Source: an uncultured Clostridia bacterium
GTDB lineage: Bacteria > Bacillota > Clostridia > TANB77 > CAG-508
Reading direction: 5' to 3'
Assembly: GCA_947627595.1 (NCBI GenBank)
Contig: CANQWQ010000005.1
Span: 1 to 64,000, forward strand
DNA: 64,000 nucleotides
Position numbers and translations under genes: made by a program. Below, piece by piece: positions 31,652 through 41,176 of this stretch. A model generated the notes under the pieces. That model made no database searches, was not told the origin of the DNA, and saw nothing but the letters and a program-made list of their open reading frames with translations. Numbering within the stretch: the stretch's first letter is position 1; the number at the start of each line of letters is the position of its first letter.

Positions 31652-31692
31652 AAGCCCCTGCGGTACTACACCGCGGGGGCTTCTCATTTTTT
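31652..31692 (+). terminator. GC-rich terminator of the RelA/SpoT-domain gene
   Basis: A 13-bp stem (31652-31664 with 31670-31682, one G:U) followed by CTCATTTTTTATT on the plus strand. Its composition matches the foreign gene, not the host. Confidence 0.8.
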
Positions 31693-31693
31693 A

Positions 31694-32483
31694 TTAATAA
31701 CTTTCTATAAATAAAGCTTTTACTGTGTATGGTAAAATCTCACTTAAGCTATACCAACCGAGATTGTGTTTCTTCATCATCTTCCCCATTTGGATTTGAT
31801 AAGTAAACCATACCTTTTTCATTTATATCTAATAAAGCCATATAATGTGAACTTGTAGTCCATTTATTTGGCTCATCATTTCCAACGCAAACTATAACTG
31901 GTCTATTTGTTTTAAGCCAATCAAATATATATTTTTTGTTTAAATAACTTTTATGAAAATAAAAATCTGTGCTTTTAATTCCCATCTCTTCAAGAGCATC
32001 TGTCATTTTTTCAGCATCTAAGTGAGGATAATATTCCTCTCTCAAATCATCTGGAGTAATATCAATATTGTATCCACTCGCAATAATTGCAAGAGTAGTA
32101 ATTCCACAACCGTTTTCACGCATTGTTCCTCCCCAATATTCTTTTTCACTCCAAGATGAATCTATATTTTGTTTATATTCTTTATAAGTCTTTTGGTTTG
32201 TTTTATTAAGAGTCGTAAAAGTAGCAGTATATCCATCTTGATTATCTATTAAAATTTGGCCTTCTATACTATTTTTTGAAGAATAACTTTGCTCTGGAAC
32301 ATTAACTTTTTTGTTAGTTGTATAACTAGCTATTGTTTCAATTGCATCACTTACCATTAAGTCAACTCTATATTTGTAAGCAAAATAACTAGCTACACCT
32401 ATCAAAACTAGAACTACTAATATTTTTAGTGGTCGCAGATTAAGTCTTTTTTTCTTCTTCTTTTTTTGATTAACTCTATTCAT
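31694..32483 (-). CDS. Membrane-anchored C39-like cysteine peptidase; C-terminus set by a +1 CGG site
   Basis: A protein of about 262 residues with a basic N-terminus, one membrane segment (about 21-41) and an extracellular papain-like C39 domain. The catalytic Cys lies in ENGCGITTLA (about 122-131) and the His in TSSHYMALLDI (about 209-219), followed by YLSNPNG. Without a shift it stops at 31749 as TQSRLV, cutting the last strand and helix. At CGG 31758-31760 skipping the C gives TCT GGT TGG TAT and a tail of 21 residues (GWYSLSEIL, then PYTVKALFIESY) typical of the end of C39 domains. The restored stop at 31694 is TAA. ATG at 32483. Confidence 0.88.
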
Positions 32484-32496
32484 ATAAACTCCCGAA

Positions 32497-32991
32497 TTAT
32501 TTTAATCTTATTAAAATAGCAATTGCAAAAAGAATTAAAACTACTCCAATAGCAATTAAAATTACATTTAATATATTATTTAGTGATAGATTAGCTTCTG
32601 GTATTGGTGTAACTGTGCTGTAACTTCTTGAAGGTTGTGTTGTTTCAGGTGGAATATAAGTACTTGATGTTTCATTTGAAGGACTTCCAGTAGTAGAACC
32701 ACCTTCATCATCTACTAAAGTATTTGAATTATCTTCATCTTCTTCGTCTTCATTATTTTCATCATCTTGATTTTCTTCCTCTTCATCTGAACTATCAGTG
32801 CTATCAGTTGAACTAGGCTCTTCTTCACTATCTTGATCTTCTGAATCTGAAGTATTAGTTGTATTTGATGAAGTTGTAGCATCACTAGGTTCATCTCCAA
32901 CTACAACATCTTCTGCAGCCATAACATTAATAGTTAAAGCAAAAATCATAATAAAAATAATTAAAAAAACTCTCAAAAATTTATTTTGCAT
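32497..32991 (-). CDS. Secreted, wall-spanning acidic low-complexity protein
   Basis: A protein of about 164 residues. An N-terminal signal peptide (about 1-25, cleavage near VMAAED) is followed by a Ser/Thr/Asp/Glu-rich, probably disordered stretch (about 28-125) and a C-terminal membrane helix (about 140-161) ending in RLK. It probably spans the wall like a stalk. ATG at 32991 is chosen because GGAGG lies just upstream; an in-frame start nine codons earlier has no ribosome site. It sits 13 bases before the C39 peptidase and may be its substrate or partner. Confidence 0.75.
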   Translation of the reverse strand: MQNKFLRVFLIIFIMIFALTINVMAAEDVVVGDEPSDATTSSNTTNTSDSEDQDSEEEPSSTDSTDSSDEEEENQDDENNEDEEDEDNSNTLVDDEGGSTTGSPSNETSSTYIPPETTQPSRSYSTVTPIPEANLSLNNILNVILIAIGVVLILFAIAILIRLK

Positions 32992-33125
32992 TTTTCCGCC
33001 TCCATAAGCAATTCTCATTAAATTTTATATTTAATTTTCTAAAAAGTCAATATATATCACAATTTAACTTTCCTTTTTTTAACTTATGTGATAAAATGAT
33101 AACGTTCAAAAAGGAGGAAACTTTT

Positions 33126-33896
33126 ATGATAGATGTTGAAAAAATAGAAAATGAGTTTAATAAATATATTTCAAATTATGACCCAAAAAATGAAAGAGTA
33201 AAGCTTAAAATAGACCATATAAAAAGAGTTGCTAAAAATTCTAAATTAATTGCAGAAAGCTTAAATCTTACAGACGAGCAAGTTAGACTTGCTATGGCAA
33301 TAGGCTTTTTTCATGATATTGGAAGATTTGAACAAATTAGAATTGCTAACACTTTTAGTGATAAAGAAAGTAAAATAAATCACGCTGGGATGAGTGTAAA
33401 AGTTCTTTTTGAAGATGGCCTTATAAGAAATTTTATTGAAGAAGACAAATATGATGAAATAATTAAAAAAGCTGTTATGAATCATAATAGACCTAAAATT
33501 GATATTGGTTTAAATGACGAAGAATTAATGTTTAGCAAAATTATAAGAGATGCTGACAAATTAGATATTTTTTATACAATCTCTGATGAAGATTATTCAA
33601 TGGAAAGTATCTTCTGGTATCCAGAATTTGATGAATCATTAATTTCTGATGAAATAATCGAAGACTTTTATGAAAGACATGAACTATTTTATTCAAAAAT
33701 ACATACAAACTCAGATGTTATCGCTGCTTTTTATGCTTATGTTTTTGACTTATATTTTCCAATTACTAGAAAACTAGTTTATGAAAATAAATATTTAGAA
33801 AAATTTCAAGAAAGAGTTTATAAAACATTTCCATCTAAAGATTTACATAAACAATCTGAAGAACTTTTAGAATACAGTTTAAAATATTTAAAATAA
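33126..33896 (+). CDS. HD-domain phosphohydrolase
   Basis: A 256-residue metal-dependent HD hydrolase. The pattern IDHIKRVAKNS (first His, about 27-37), GFFHDIGRFEQ (HD pair, about 66-76), MNHNRP (about 109-114) and RDADKLDIFY (last Asp, about 134-143) gives the complete H...HD...D metal site. The substrate is unknown; nucleotides or cyclic dinucleotides are usual. ATG at 33126 is preferred because AAAGGAGG lies directly upstream; the frame opens earlier without a site. Confidence 0.9.
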   Translation: MIDVEKIENEFNKYISNYDPKNERVKLKIDHIKRVAKNSKLIAESLNLTDEQVRLAMAIGFFHDIGRFEQIRIANTFSDKESKINHAGMSVKVLFEDGLIRNFIEEDKYDEIIKKAVMNHNRPKIDIGLNDEELMFSKIIRDADKLDIFYTISDEDYSMESIFWYPEFDESLISDEIIEDFYERHELFYSKIHTNSDVIAAFYAYVFDLYFPITRKLVYENKYLEKFQERVYKTFPSKDLHKQSEELLEYSLKYLK

Positions 33897-34102
33897 AAAA
33901 GATTAGGACCCTAGACTTTTCTAACAAATTCTAGGGTCCTAAAGCATCTCTTCCATAAAACCTCCTATTAACTTAGATTTCTGAGAACCAATCATTCATG
34001 AACGAGTAGCTATCTTCCAAGCTAAGTTCAATGACAACCGCCTCTCCAGATTACGAAGAGACCTGGGATTATGTAGTAAGTATATGCCTTACTTCCAAAT
34101 CT
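33897..34102 (-). ncRNA. Autonomous structured small RNA, about 200 bases, unknown family
   Basis: Between a strong minus-strand promoter and a strong terminator lies a 200-base transcript without a convincing gene. It can fold into several stems: GTAAG-CTTAC near the 5' end, CTCT-AGAG, AGCT-AGCT, and a long-range AACTTAG-CTAAGTT. It also contains AGGAGG followed by ATG and a five-codon frame. It is richer in G+C than its flanks. Its size and independent transcription resemble widespread Bacillota RNAs such as raiA RNA, but I cannot match it to a named family. Confidence 0.65.
33905..33940 (-). terminator. Terminator of the unknown small RNA
   Basis: A perfect 11-bp stem, AGGACCCTAGA with TCTAGGGTCCT, followed by AATCTTTTTT on the minus strand. 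Confidence 0.9.
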
Positions 34103-34108
34103 AAATAT

Positions 34109-34137
34109 ATTATACCATACAAAAAAGAGGTTTGCAA
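34109..34137 (-). promoter_or_regulatory. Promoter of the unknown small RNA
   Basis: TTGCAA (34137-34132), 17 bases, TATAAT (34114-34109) on the minus strand. Confidence 0.8.
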
Positions 34138-34162
34138 ATTATGTAAATTTGCAAACCCAATT

Positions 34163-35108
34163 TTATTTGTTCTTATTCTCTTTTCTTTTTTTATTATATT
34201 TTTGATTTTCTCTATCAGCTTTTTGAATAAGTTTTGCAACCTTCTTACGTTTTTTCTTAAGCTGTAAAATCTGCTCCATTCTAGCAATTTCAGCTTGAGT
34301 CTCTCTTATCTCCTCTTCTGTTTTTCTAGTTGGCATAAAGTTTTCAGCAAATTTATATTTGTCTCTGTTTTTAATATATAACCAACCAATTATTGAGAAT
34401 GAATATGCGCCCAAAAAATTTACAAATAAGTCATTCATTGTATCATTTAAACCAATGTCTAAATATCCACCATTAACAACTGTTTTTACTTCTTCTCCGC
34501 TTTTTATTTTCTCCATAAATCACTGTCTTCTCTATATTTTTCAAGACAACTGGTTTATTTGACTTTGTTTCATCTAAAGCAACACTAGAAATAGAAGAAA
34601 CTATTTCATCTTTTTGCATATCAAGTCTAACAAATGTGTCAAAACCACATTCTAAAAATTCCCATAAAACTCCTATTGTCATTGAAAAGCAAAACGCAAT
34701 CATTGCAACAAACACTGGCGCTAATTGTAAATGAAATCTTTCAGAACGGTTTAAAATATCAATTAATGAAAAACCAATTGCCGCCGCTAGGAAACCATTT
34801 ATTGTATGAAGAATTGTGTCCCAATGTTTAAAGTATACATAAAATTTTGCAACTTCTCCCAAAATCTCTGATGCAAATATAAACAAGAAAATCGTAATTT
34901 CAAGAAATGTTGGAATCTTGATATTAAGTCTTCTATCAATCCAAATTGGAATTAATAGTAATATCAAAGTTAAAATGCATAAGAAAACATTTTCATAATT
35001 CCTATTCAATATTTGAAAAATTAAGACTACAATTACTAAAGTTCTAAGAACAATATAGACTGTAATATCTCTAGTCTTGTTCTTGCCAGTTTCGATTTTA
35101 ACCCCCAT
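34163..35108 (-). CDS. Integral membrane protein, read through one +1 CGG site
   Basis: A membrane protein of about 314 residues and unknown function. Six or so hydrophobic helices in the first 160 residues and one more after the junction (FLGAYSFSIIGWLYI) are followed by a Lys/Arg/Glu-rich coiled-coil tail. Without a shift the frame ends at 34473 in KKRRRSKNSC. At CGG 34497-34499 skipping the C gives AAG GGA GAA and continues KKGEEVKTVVNGGYLDIGLND into the frame that ends at 34163. The last membrane helix and tail belong to this second frame. ATG at 35108. It follows the MacB-like exporter by 12 bases. Confidence 0.85.
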
Positions 35109-35120
35109 ATTTAACCCCTT

Positions 35121-37721
35121 CTACTCTGTTCTCAAAGCTTCTACAGGATCTTTCTTAGCTGCAAAGCTAGATGGAATTAAACCAGCAAAAATTGTAAGGA
35201 ACATACTTATTACCACTAATATTGCAGCTCCAACAATTGGAAGATGTGTCAAGTTTGGAACTTCTGTAACATTTTGAATTACTATATTAATTGGTATATT
35301 TAAAAGAAGTGTAACTCCAATTCCTATTAAGCCAGAGCTTAAACCTATTATAAATGTTTCAGCATTAAATACACGTCTTATATCTTTCTTAGAAGCACCA
35401 ATTGCTCTTAAAATACCAATCTCTTTTGTTCTCTCTAATACAGAAATATATGTTATAATTCCAATCATTATTGATGAAACGATAAGTGAAATAGCAACAA
35501 ACGCAATCAAAATATAACTAATTATATTTACGATTCTAGTAACGCTGTTCATTAAAACTCCAACCATGTCACTATATTCAATAACATTTTCTTCGTTTCC
35601 GCTGTCTTCTTGATCTTTATTATAATTATCTATTGCTGTTTTTATGTTATCTTTTGATTCAAAATTCTTTGGATAAATGAAAATTGATTTTGGACTTTCT
35701 AAATCAACAACACTTAACAAATCTAAGTTTCCTTCATAAGTAGCATTCATATTTCCAGATAAACTTGTAATATAAGCAACTCTTTCTTCTTCACTCATTT
35801 GAGATAATTGCATTTTTTGTTCATCTGTTAATTGTGAAACATCAAAAGCTGTAGCACCTGTAGCTGTTTTATTAGCTTCTATAAAAGGTCCACCTGTAAA
35901 AATATTAACATCTGGATTTGAAATTTGTTCTTTAACAATTTCAGAATCATTTATTTTTTCAATTACATATTCTGATAAACTATGTAAATAGCCAATTTCG
36001 CCATATACAGAACCTGCAACATTTGATTCTGGTTTTGGTCTGATAATTCCGACAACTGTAATGTCTTCAGCATCATTTATCTTATTTTTCATATAGTCTA
36101 AGTTTCCAGATTTATCAACCCAAATTCCATTTTCTTTAGCATAATAATCTGTATTTAATAATAATTTATATTTTAATCCAACAAAATCGTTATAATCATA
36201 TTCTTCGATTTTTCCTTCAGCAACTTGTTTTCCACTCATTAAATCTTTAAACATTTGAGAAACTTCATCGACATCTTTTAAACCTAAAGAATATAAAGTA
36301 TAATCGCTAATTCTGTTGTCTTCATCAATAAGTAAAACAACTTCATTATATTTTTCTGGGAATTTTCCAGCTAAAACATCATATTGACTCTCTATCAATT
36401 CTTGATTATCTAGAAGTTCTGTCCAAACGTCTGTAGCAGAAGTTGTTCCGGTTTGCATAAAAACATTTTGACTCATTAAAGCATCACCCATTTCGCCAAA
36501 TGAATCCATAACAGAGCTTGGGTTTATTCTTTGAACTTTTTCATCATTTTCTTTATATAAATTTAAAGTTAATCCATATGCATATTGAACTGCATTTGAG
36601 TTATCTTTAATTTCTTTGCTGTCATCCAAATATTTCTTAAATTCAGTTAAATTATTTGATTTAACTTCTTGAGAAACAGTTGAAATTATATCTGTCATTA
36701 TATTTGTTGTATAAATTTTATTTTCTTTTTTGTCAATATCTTCTTCATTTTCGCCCATCATTGATTCCATCATACTAGTCATATCAACGGTTTCCTCTTG
36801 AATCAAAATTGGATATGATGAAAGTGTATCTTCTTCAACTTTATTTATATAATTTTGAACACCTGTTGAAAGTGATAAAATAAGCGCAATTCCAATGATT
36901 CCAATAGAACCAGCAAAAGCTGTTAAAAGAGTTCTACCCTTTTTGGTCATTAAGTTCTTTAAACTTAAGTTTAAAGCTGTAAAGAATGACATTGAAGTTT
37001 TTCCAGTTTTGAATTTTGTTTTTTCTGCATTTTTCTCTTCTTCTGTAACTGGGTTTGAATCACCTATAATTTCACCATCTAAAATTTTAACAATTCTTGA
37101 TGAATATTTTTCAGCTAAATCTGGGTTATGTGTAACCATTATAATTAATCTGTCTTTTGAAATTTCTTTCAAAATTTCCATAATTTGAACAGATGTGTCT
37201 GTATCTAACGCACCAGTAGGCTCATCTGCTAAAACAATATCTGGATCATTTACTAAGGCTCTTGCAATAGCAACCCTTTGCATTTGACCACCTGATAATT
37301 GATTTGGCTTTTTATTTATTTGTTCTTTTAAGCCAACTTTTTCAAGAACTTCAATTGCTCTTTTTCTTCTTTCACGTTTTGAAACTCCATCTAATGTTAA
37401 AGCAAGTTCAACATTAGCCAAAACAGTTTGATGACCTATTAAATTATAATTTTGGAAAACGAAACCAACAGAATAATTTCTGTAACTATCCCAATCTTTG
37501 TCTTTAAAATCTTTTGTTGATTTTCCATTTATAATTAAGTCACCTGATGTATATCTGTCTAAGCCTCCTATAATATTTAATAGTGTAGTTTTTCCGCAAC
37601 CACTATGTCCTAAAATAGAGACAAATTCAGAATCTCTAAACTCGATGTCTATTCCTTTCAAAGCCTTAACTTCAGCTTCTCCAGAAAGATAATTTTTAAC
37701 AATTTTTTTAAGTTGTAGCAC
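35121..37721 (-). CDS. MacB-like ABC exporter, ATPase fused to permease
   Basis: An 866-residue fusion. The LolD/MacB-type ATPase domain (about 1-230) has Walker A GHSGCGKTT (about 38-46), signature LSGGQMQR (about 142-149) and Walker B ADEPTGALD (about 165-173). A FtsX-like permease follows with one membrane helix at about 270-290, a large extracellular domain (about 300-720) and three more helices near the end, including the conserved RTKEIGILRAIGA. Such exporters move peptides, lipoproteins or antibiotics. No in-frame CGG occurs in its 866 codons. Confidence 0.92.
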   Translation of the reverse strand: MLQLKKIVKNYLSGEAEVKALKGIDIEFRDSEFVSILGHSGCGKTTLLNIIGGLDRYTSGDLIINGKSTKDFKDKDWDSYRNYSVGFVFQNYNLIGHQTVLANVELALTLDGVSKRERRKRAIEVLEKVGLKEQINKKPNQLSGGQMQRVAIARALVNDPDIVLADEPTGALDTDTSVQIMEILKEISKDRLIIMVTHNPDLAEKYSSRIVKILDGEIIGDSNPVTEEEKNAEKTKFKTGKTSMSFFTALNLSLKNLMTKKGRTLLTAFAGSIGIIGIALILSLSTGVQNYINKVEEDTLSSYPILIQEETVDMTSMMESMMGENEEDIDKKENKIYTTNIMTDIISTVSQEVKSNNLTEFKKYLDDSKEIKDNSNAVQYAYGLTLNLYKENDEKVQRINPSSVMDSFGEMGDALMSQNVFMQTGTTSATDVWTELLDNQELIESQYDVLAGKFPEKYNEVVLLIDEDNRISDYTLYSLGLKDVDEVSQMFKDLMSGKQVAEGKIEEYDYNDFVGLKYKLLLNTDYYAKENGIWVDKSGNLDYMKNKINDAEDITVVGIIRPKPESNVAGSVYGEIGYLHSLSEYVIEKINDSEIVKEQISNPDVNIFTGGPFIEANKTATGATAFDVSQLTDEQKMQLSQMSEEERVAYITSLSGNMNATYEGNLDLLSVVDLESPKSIFIYPKNFESKDNIKTAIDNYNKDQEDSGNEENVIEYSDMVGVLMNSVTRIVNIISYILIAFVAISLIVSSIMIGIITYISVLERTKEIGILRAIGASKKDIRRVFNAETFIIGLSSGLIGIGVTLLLNIPINIVIQNVTEVPNLTHLPIVGAAILVVISMFLTIFAGLIPSSFAAKKDPVEALRTE

Positions 37722-37736
37722 GCTTTAATCCTCCAT

Positions 37737-39457
37737 TTATAAATTTAAAATTTCATTTTTTTTGAATTTAACTGTTGTTGGCCTTCCATGTGGACAAGTA
37801 TATGGATTTTGAAGTTTTAAAAGTCTTTGAATCAAAGAATCAACTTCCACAGCTGTAAGATCCATTCCTGCTTTAACTGCAGCTTTACAAGCAACTGTAG
37901 CAATAAATCTTTCTTCAACAGTTTTGAAATTGCTTCTAATATTTCCAGTCATCTCATCTAAAATATCAAGAAACATTTCTCTATTATTTATCTTTTTTCT
38001 ATATTCAATATCTGGAAATCCACTAATTTTTATAGTATTATTTCCAAATGGTTCTAGCTCAAAACCTATATTCGTAAATAATTCTATATTATTTTTAACA
38101 AACTCAAACTCTTTGTTTGTAACATTTACAAGCTCTGGAATTAAAGTAAGTTGAGAATTATTATTTAAATTATCTTTATAATTTGCCCTAATTTGTTCAT
38201 ATAAAATTCGCTCATGTGCAGCATGTTGGTCAATTAGATACATCTCATTATTAAGCTCAATTATAATATATGTTTTAAATAAAATTCCGACAAATTTATA
38301 TTCAATTTTTCTATCATTTTCTCTATTAATTAGCTCAATATCAGCTTTTATTTTTTCTGAATAATCGTCTTTTTTTGTTCCAAAATGATTAGTTAAAAAG
38401 TTAAATTCATTATTAATATAATTTGATTTATTTGTAATCTCTTCTTGGGAGCTATCTCCTAAAAACTCTTTATTTAAAAGCGAAGTTTTTATAGCAGAAT
38501 AAACCGATTTGTAAATTTTATCTTCATCTTTAAATTTAACTTCTCTTTTTGTAGGATGAATATTTACATCATATTCACTAGCAGGAAGTTCAATATTAAT
38601 TATGAAAAAGCCTTTTTTTCCGATTCCGACGCTTGCGTTAAAAGCTTGGTCTGCAGCTCTTTCAACAATTTTATCATTTATATTTCTCTTATTTAAAAAT
38701 ATTATTTGATTTTTTCTAGTCTTTTCAGCTAAAAGTGTATTTCCGAACAACTCCTGTAATTTTTATATCTTCACTCTCATAATTTACATCAACAATATTT
38801 TCTTCAGTTTGCTTTCCATATAAAGAATAAATCAAGTTATGAATATTTCCGTCACCGTTTGATGAAAAAACAGTTTTTCCTTCATTTATAAGTTTAAAAG
38901 AAATATCAAGATTAGCAATTGCAGTCTTTTGAATCCATTCTCTAATATATCTAAATTCTGTAAAATCTTGTTTTAAAAATTTATATCTAGCAGGTGTGTT
39001 ATAAAATAATTCTTTAACAGAAATTGAAGTTCCAGTATTACAAGAAATTTCAGAAGTTTCTAAAATTTCTCCACCGCTCAGCTTCAACTTTTGTTCCTGT
39101 CTCATCTTCTTCAGTTTTTGTAATCATTGTAAGCTTAGAAACAGCCACAATACTAGCTAAAGCTTCGCCTCTAAAGCCCATTGTATAAGTGTTCTCTAGG
39201 TCTTCAACTTTTCTAATTTTACTAGTTGCATGACGTTCAAATGAAATAAAAATATCATCTTTTTTTATTCCGCTACCATCATCAGTAACTTTTATAAGTC
39301 CTTTTCCACCATCTTGAATTTCAACAATAATATGTTTACTTCCAGCATCAATGGAATTTTCGACAAGCTCTTTAACCGCATTTGCCGGTCTATCTAAAAC
39401 TTCGCCTGCTGCTATTTGATTAATAGTTAATTCATCTAATAATACGATTTTTCCCAT
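37737..39457 (-). CDS. mutL: DNA mismatch repair protein MutL, read through two +1 CGG sites
   Basis: MutL of about 572 residues, the GHKL ATPase that links mismatch recognition to repair. The N-terminal motifs NQIAAGEVLDRPANAVKELVENSIDAG (split here as IAAGEV, VKELVENS) and DDGSGI and GFRGEALASI are intact. The zero frame breaks at CGG 39074-39076 (GAG C GGT GGA, restoring the family's EGGEI) and at CGG 38743-38745 (GTT C GGA AAT, restoring VVGNTLLA). The C-terminal endonuclease motif DQHAAHERILYEQ and the CPHGRP motif at the end are present. ATG at 39457. mutS is not in the window. Pseudogene status is unlikely given intact motifs in all three pieces. Confidence 0.94.
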
Positions 39458-39528
39458 TTTTATATACCTAATCTAGTCTAAAACAAAAATTCACAGTTAT
39501 TATATTCTATTTAAATCAATCAGTCAAG

Positions 39529-41169
39529 CTAAATAACTCTTTTAATAAGCTTAGTTTTATTGTTATGTATATACTCGTTTATAGACATGTTGATTATAAT
39601 ACTCAAACCTAAAATTAAGCTTAAAAATACTAAAGAATTTTTAATTAAAAAACTAATTCCAATTAAAATTCCGATAACTGCTAATGTATAAAATAATTCA
39701 TAAATAACATTTGTATTTTGTTTCATCATTGTATATTCGCTATCCCAGCTAACTTGAGGATTTTTTAGGTCAATCAAAATCTTAAATTTTTCGCCTATTA
39801 TATTTATAAAAAATACAATTGCAAAAACATAAATAGAATAAAATACATTTTTAATAACTGCATAATATGCTAAAGTTACTAATATTCCTGCGATTAAATT
39901 TGTAAAAATCCCGATTCTTAATTTTAAATGAAACTGTTTTTCAAATTTCATTGGAATATATTTTATAAAAATTGAATTTTGTGCCTCTCTAGAAACTGCT
40001 ATAATTGAAGCAAAATTCATCATATAAAATACTTGAGAAATTGATAAAAAGACCGCAATTCCCCATGTTGTAACTATTCTTTCATAAAATTCTTTTAGTG
40101 CATCAATTCCAACTTGATTTGCAAAATTTATAAACATGGCCATTAAAGCAAAAACTACGACAGGGTAAATTATCGGCAATATAAAGCATTGCAAGCAAAA
40201 TATAGGAGTTCTAAGTAATGTTTTTAATTCTTTTGAAAAATAACTTTTAGCCTGATTTTTCTTTTTAAAATCACTTAGTTTAAGCTCTTTTGTTCTTCTT
40301 TTATCATGAATACTATTAATTGTAGTTCCTTTTGCGCCTTTTAAATAAATCTTTGACATCATAAAAAGTAAAATAAAATAAGTCAAAAAGCTTTCTAAAA
40401 CATATAGTGAAAAATTAACAACTCCATTAATATTATTATAGTTTAAAAGTGTATTCATTATAGGTTTTATTAAAACAAAATAATTTGCAATAGATTCTGC
40501 TAAGCCGTTTGCAGCAAGAATTACACTTTCAAATTTTGATACACTCATTCTAGAATTAGCATTAAAAACTCCAGTAATAATCGTAATTATTATAATTGTC
40601 AAAAAAATTGTTATATACATTGATTTACTTTTATTTTTAATACTATTTGTAAATCTCATAATAATTCCAATTACTAAAGATGTAATCATAATTGGAATTA
40701 TAGGCAAAATCAGCAAAATTCCAATCATATAAAAATAAAAACCAATTCCAACTTTTGTGAAAATTCCATAGACAATCATTGGAATCGCAAGCATTACAAT
40801 TTCCATTGGATACTCTGAAATAATCATATTTTGAAGTTTGCTATGTAAAATAGAAATTGGTTTTAAAGGCATTCTTAACAAGACTTTTAAGTCTTTAGAA
40901 AAATAAAGAACATTTAAACTTTCAAATATACTTTTTGTAAATAAAATAAAAAAGTTCATTAAAAGCAAAATGTTGACAAACGCGTAAGTTTGGTCGATTT
41001 CGTCTAATTTAACTGTGACATAAATTGACGTAAGAGTCATAACTATTGACAAAAATACGAAAACAATCACAAATGAAACACCGCCAAAAAATTTCTCTTT
41101 AGCGGTCTTTCCAATTCTTTCATCTCTTCTTATGGAATTCTTAAAAATAACACTATTTAAACTTTTCAT
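39529..41169 (-). CDS. ABC-2 type membrane permease
   Basis: A 546-residue permease with about twelve hydrophobic helices in two halves and a polar loop in the middle (about 265-300). It matches the large two-half ABC-2 exporters that pair with an ATPase encoded just upstream. ATG at 41169 follows AGAGGAA, seven bases after the ATPase gene. The substrate cannot be predicted. Confidence 0.85.
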   Translation of the reverse strand: MKSLNSVIFKNSIRRDERIGKTAKEKFFGGVSFVIVFVFLSIVMTLTSIYVTVKLDEIDQTYAFVNILLLMNFFILFTKSIFESLNVLYFSKDLKVLLRMPLKPISILHSKLQNMIISEYPMEIVMLAIPMIVYGIFTKVGIGFYFYMIGILLILPIIPIMITSLVIGIIMRFTNSIKNKSKSMYITIFLTIIIITIITGVFNANSRMSVSKFESVILAANGLAESIANYFVLIKPIMNTLLNYNNINGVVNFSLYVLESFLTYFILLFMMSKIYLKGAKGTTINSIHDKRRTKELKLSDFKKKNQAKSYFSKELKTLLRTPIFCLQCFILPIIYPVVVFALMAMFINFANQVGIDALKEFYERIVTTWGIAVFLSISQVFYMMNFASIIAVSREAQNSIFIKYIPMKFEKQFHLKLRIGIFTNLIAGILVTLAYYAVIKNVFYSIYVFAIVFFINIIGEKFKILIDLKNPQVSWDSEYTMMKQNTNVIYELFYTLAVIGILIGISFLIKNSLVFLSLILGLSIIINMSINEYIHNNKTKLIKRVI

Positions 41170-41176
41170 AATTCCT

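Noticed and set aside
33944..34040. Minus-strand frame reading VVIELSLEDSYSFMNDWFSEI before an AGGAGG
   Set aside because: It has no start codon or ribosome site of its own and an upstream stop; it is more likely part of a structured RNA, though a decayed gene is not excluded.
34031..34267. Plus-strand frame beginning MTTASPDYEETWDYVV
   Set aside because: It lies opposite the small RNA and its promoter, has no ribosome site, and turns into a low-complexity hydrophobic stretch opposite the neighbouring gene.
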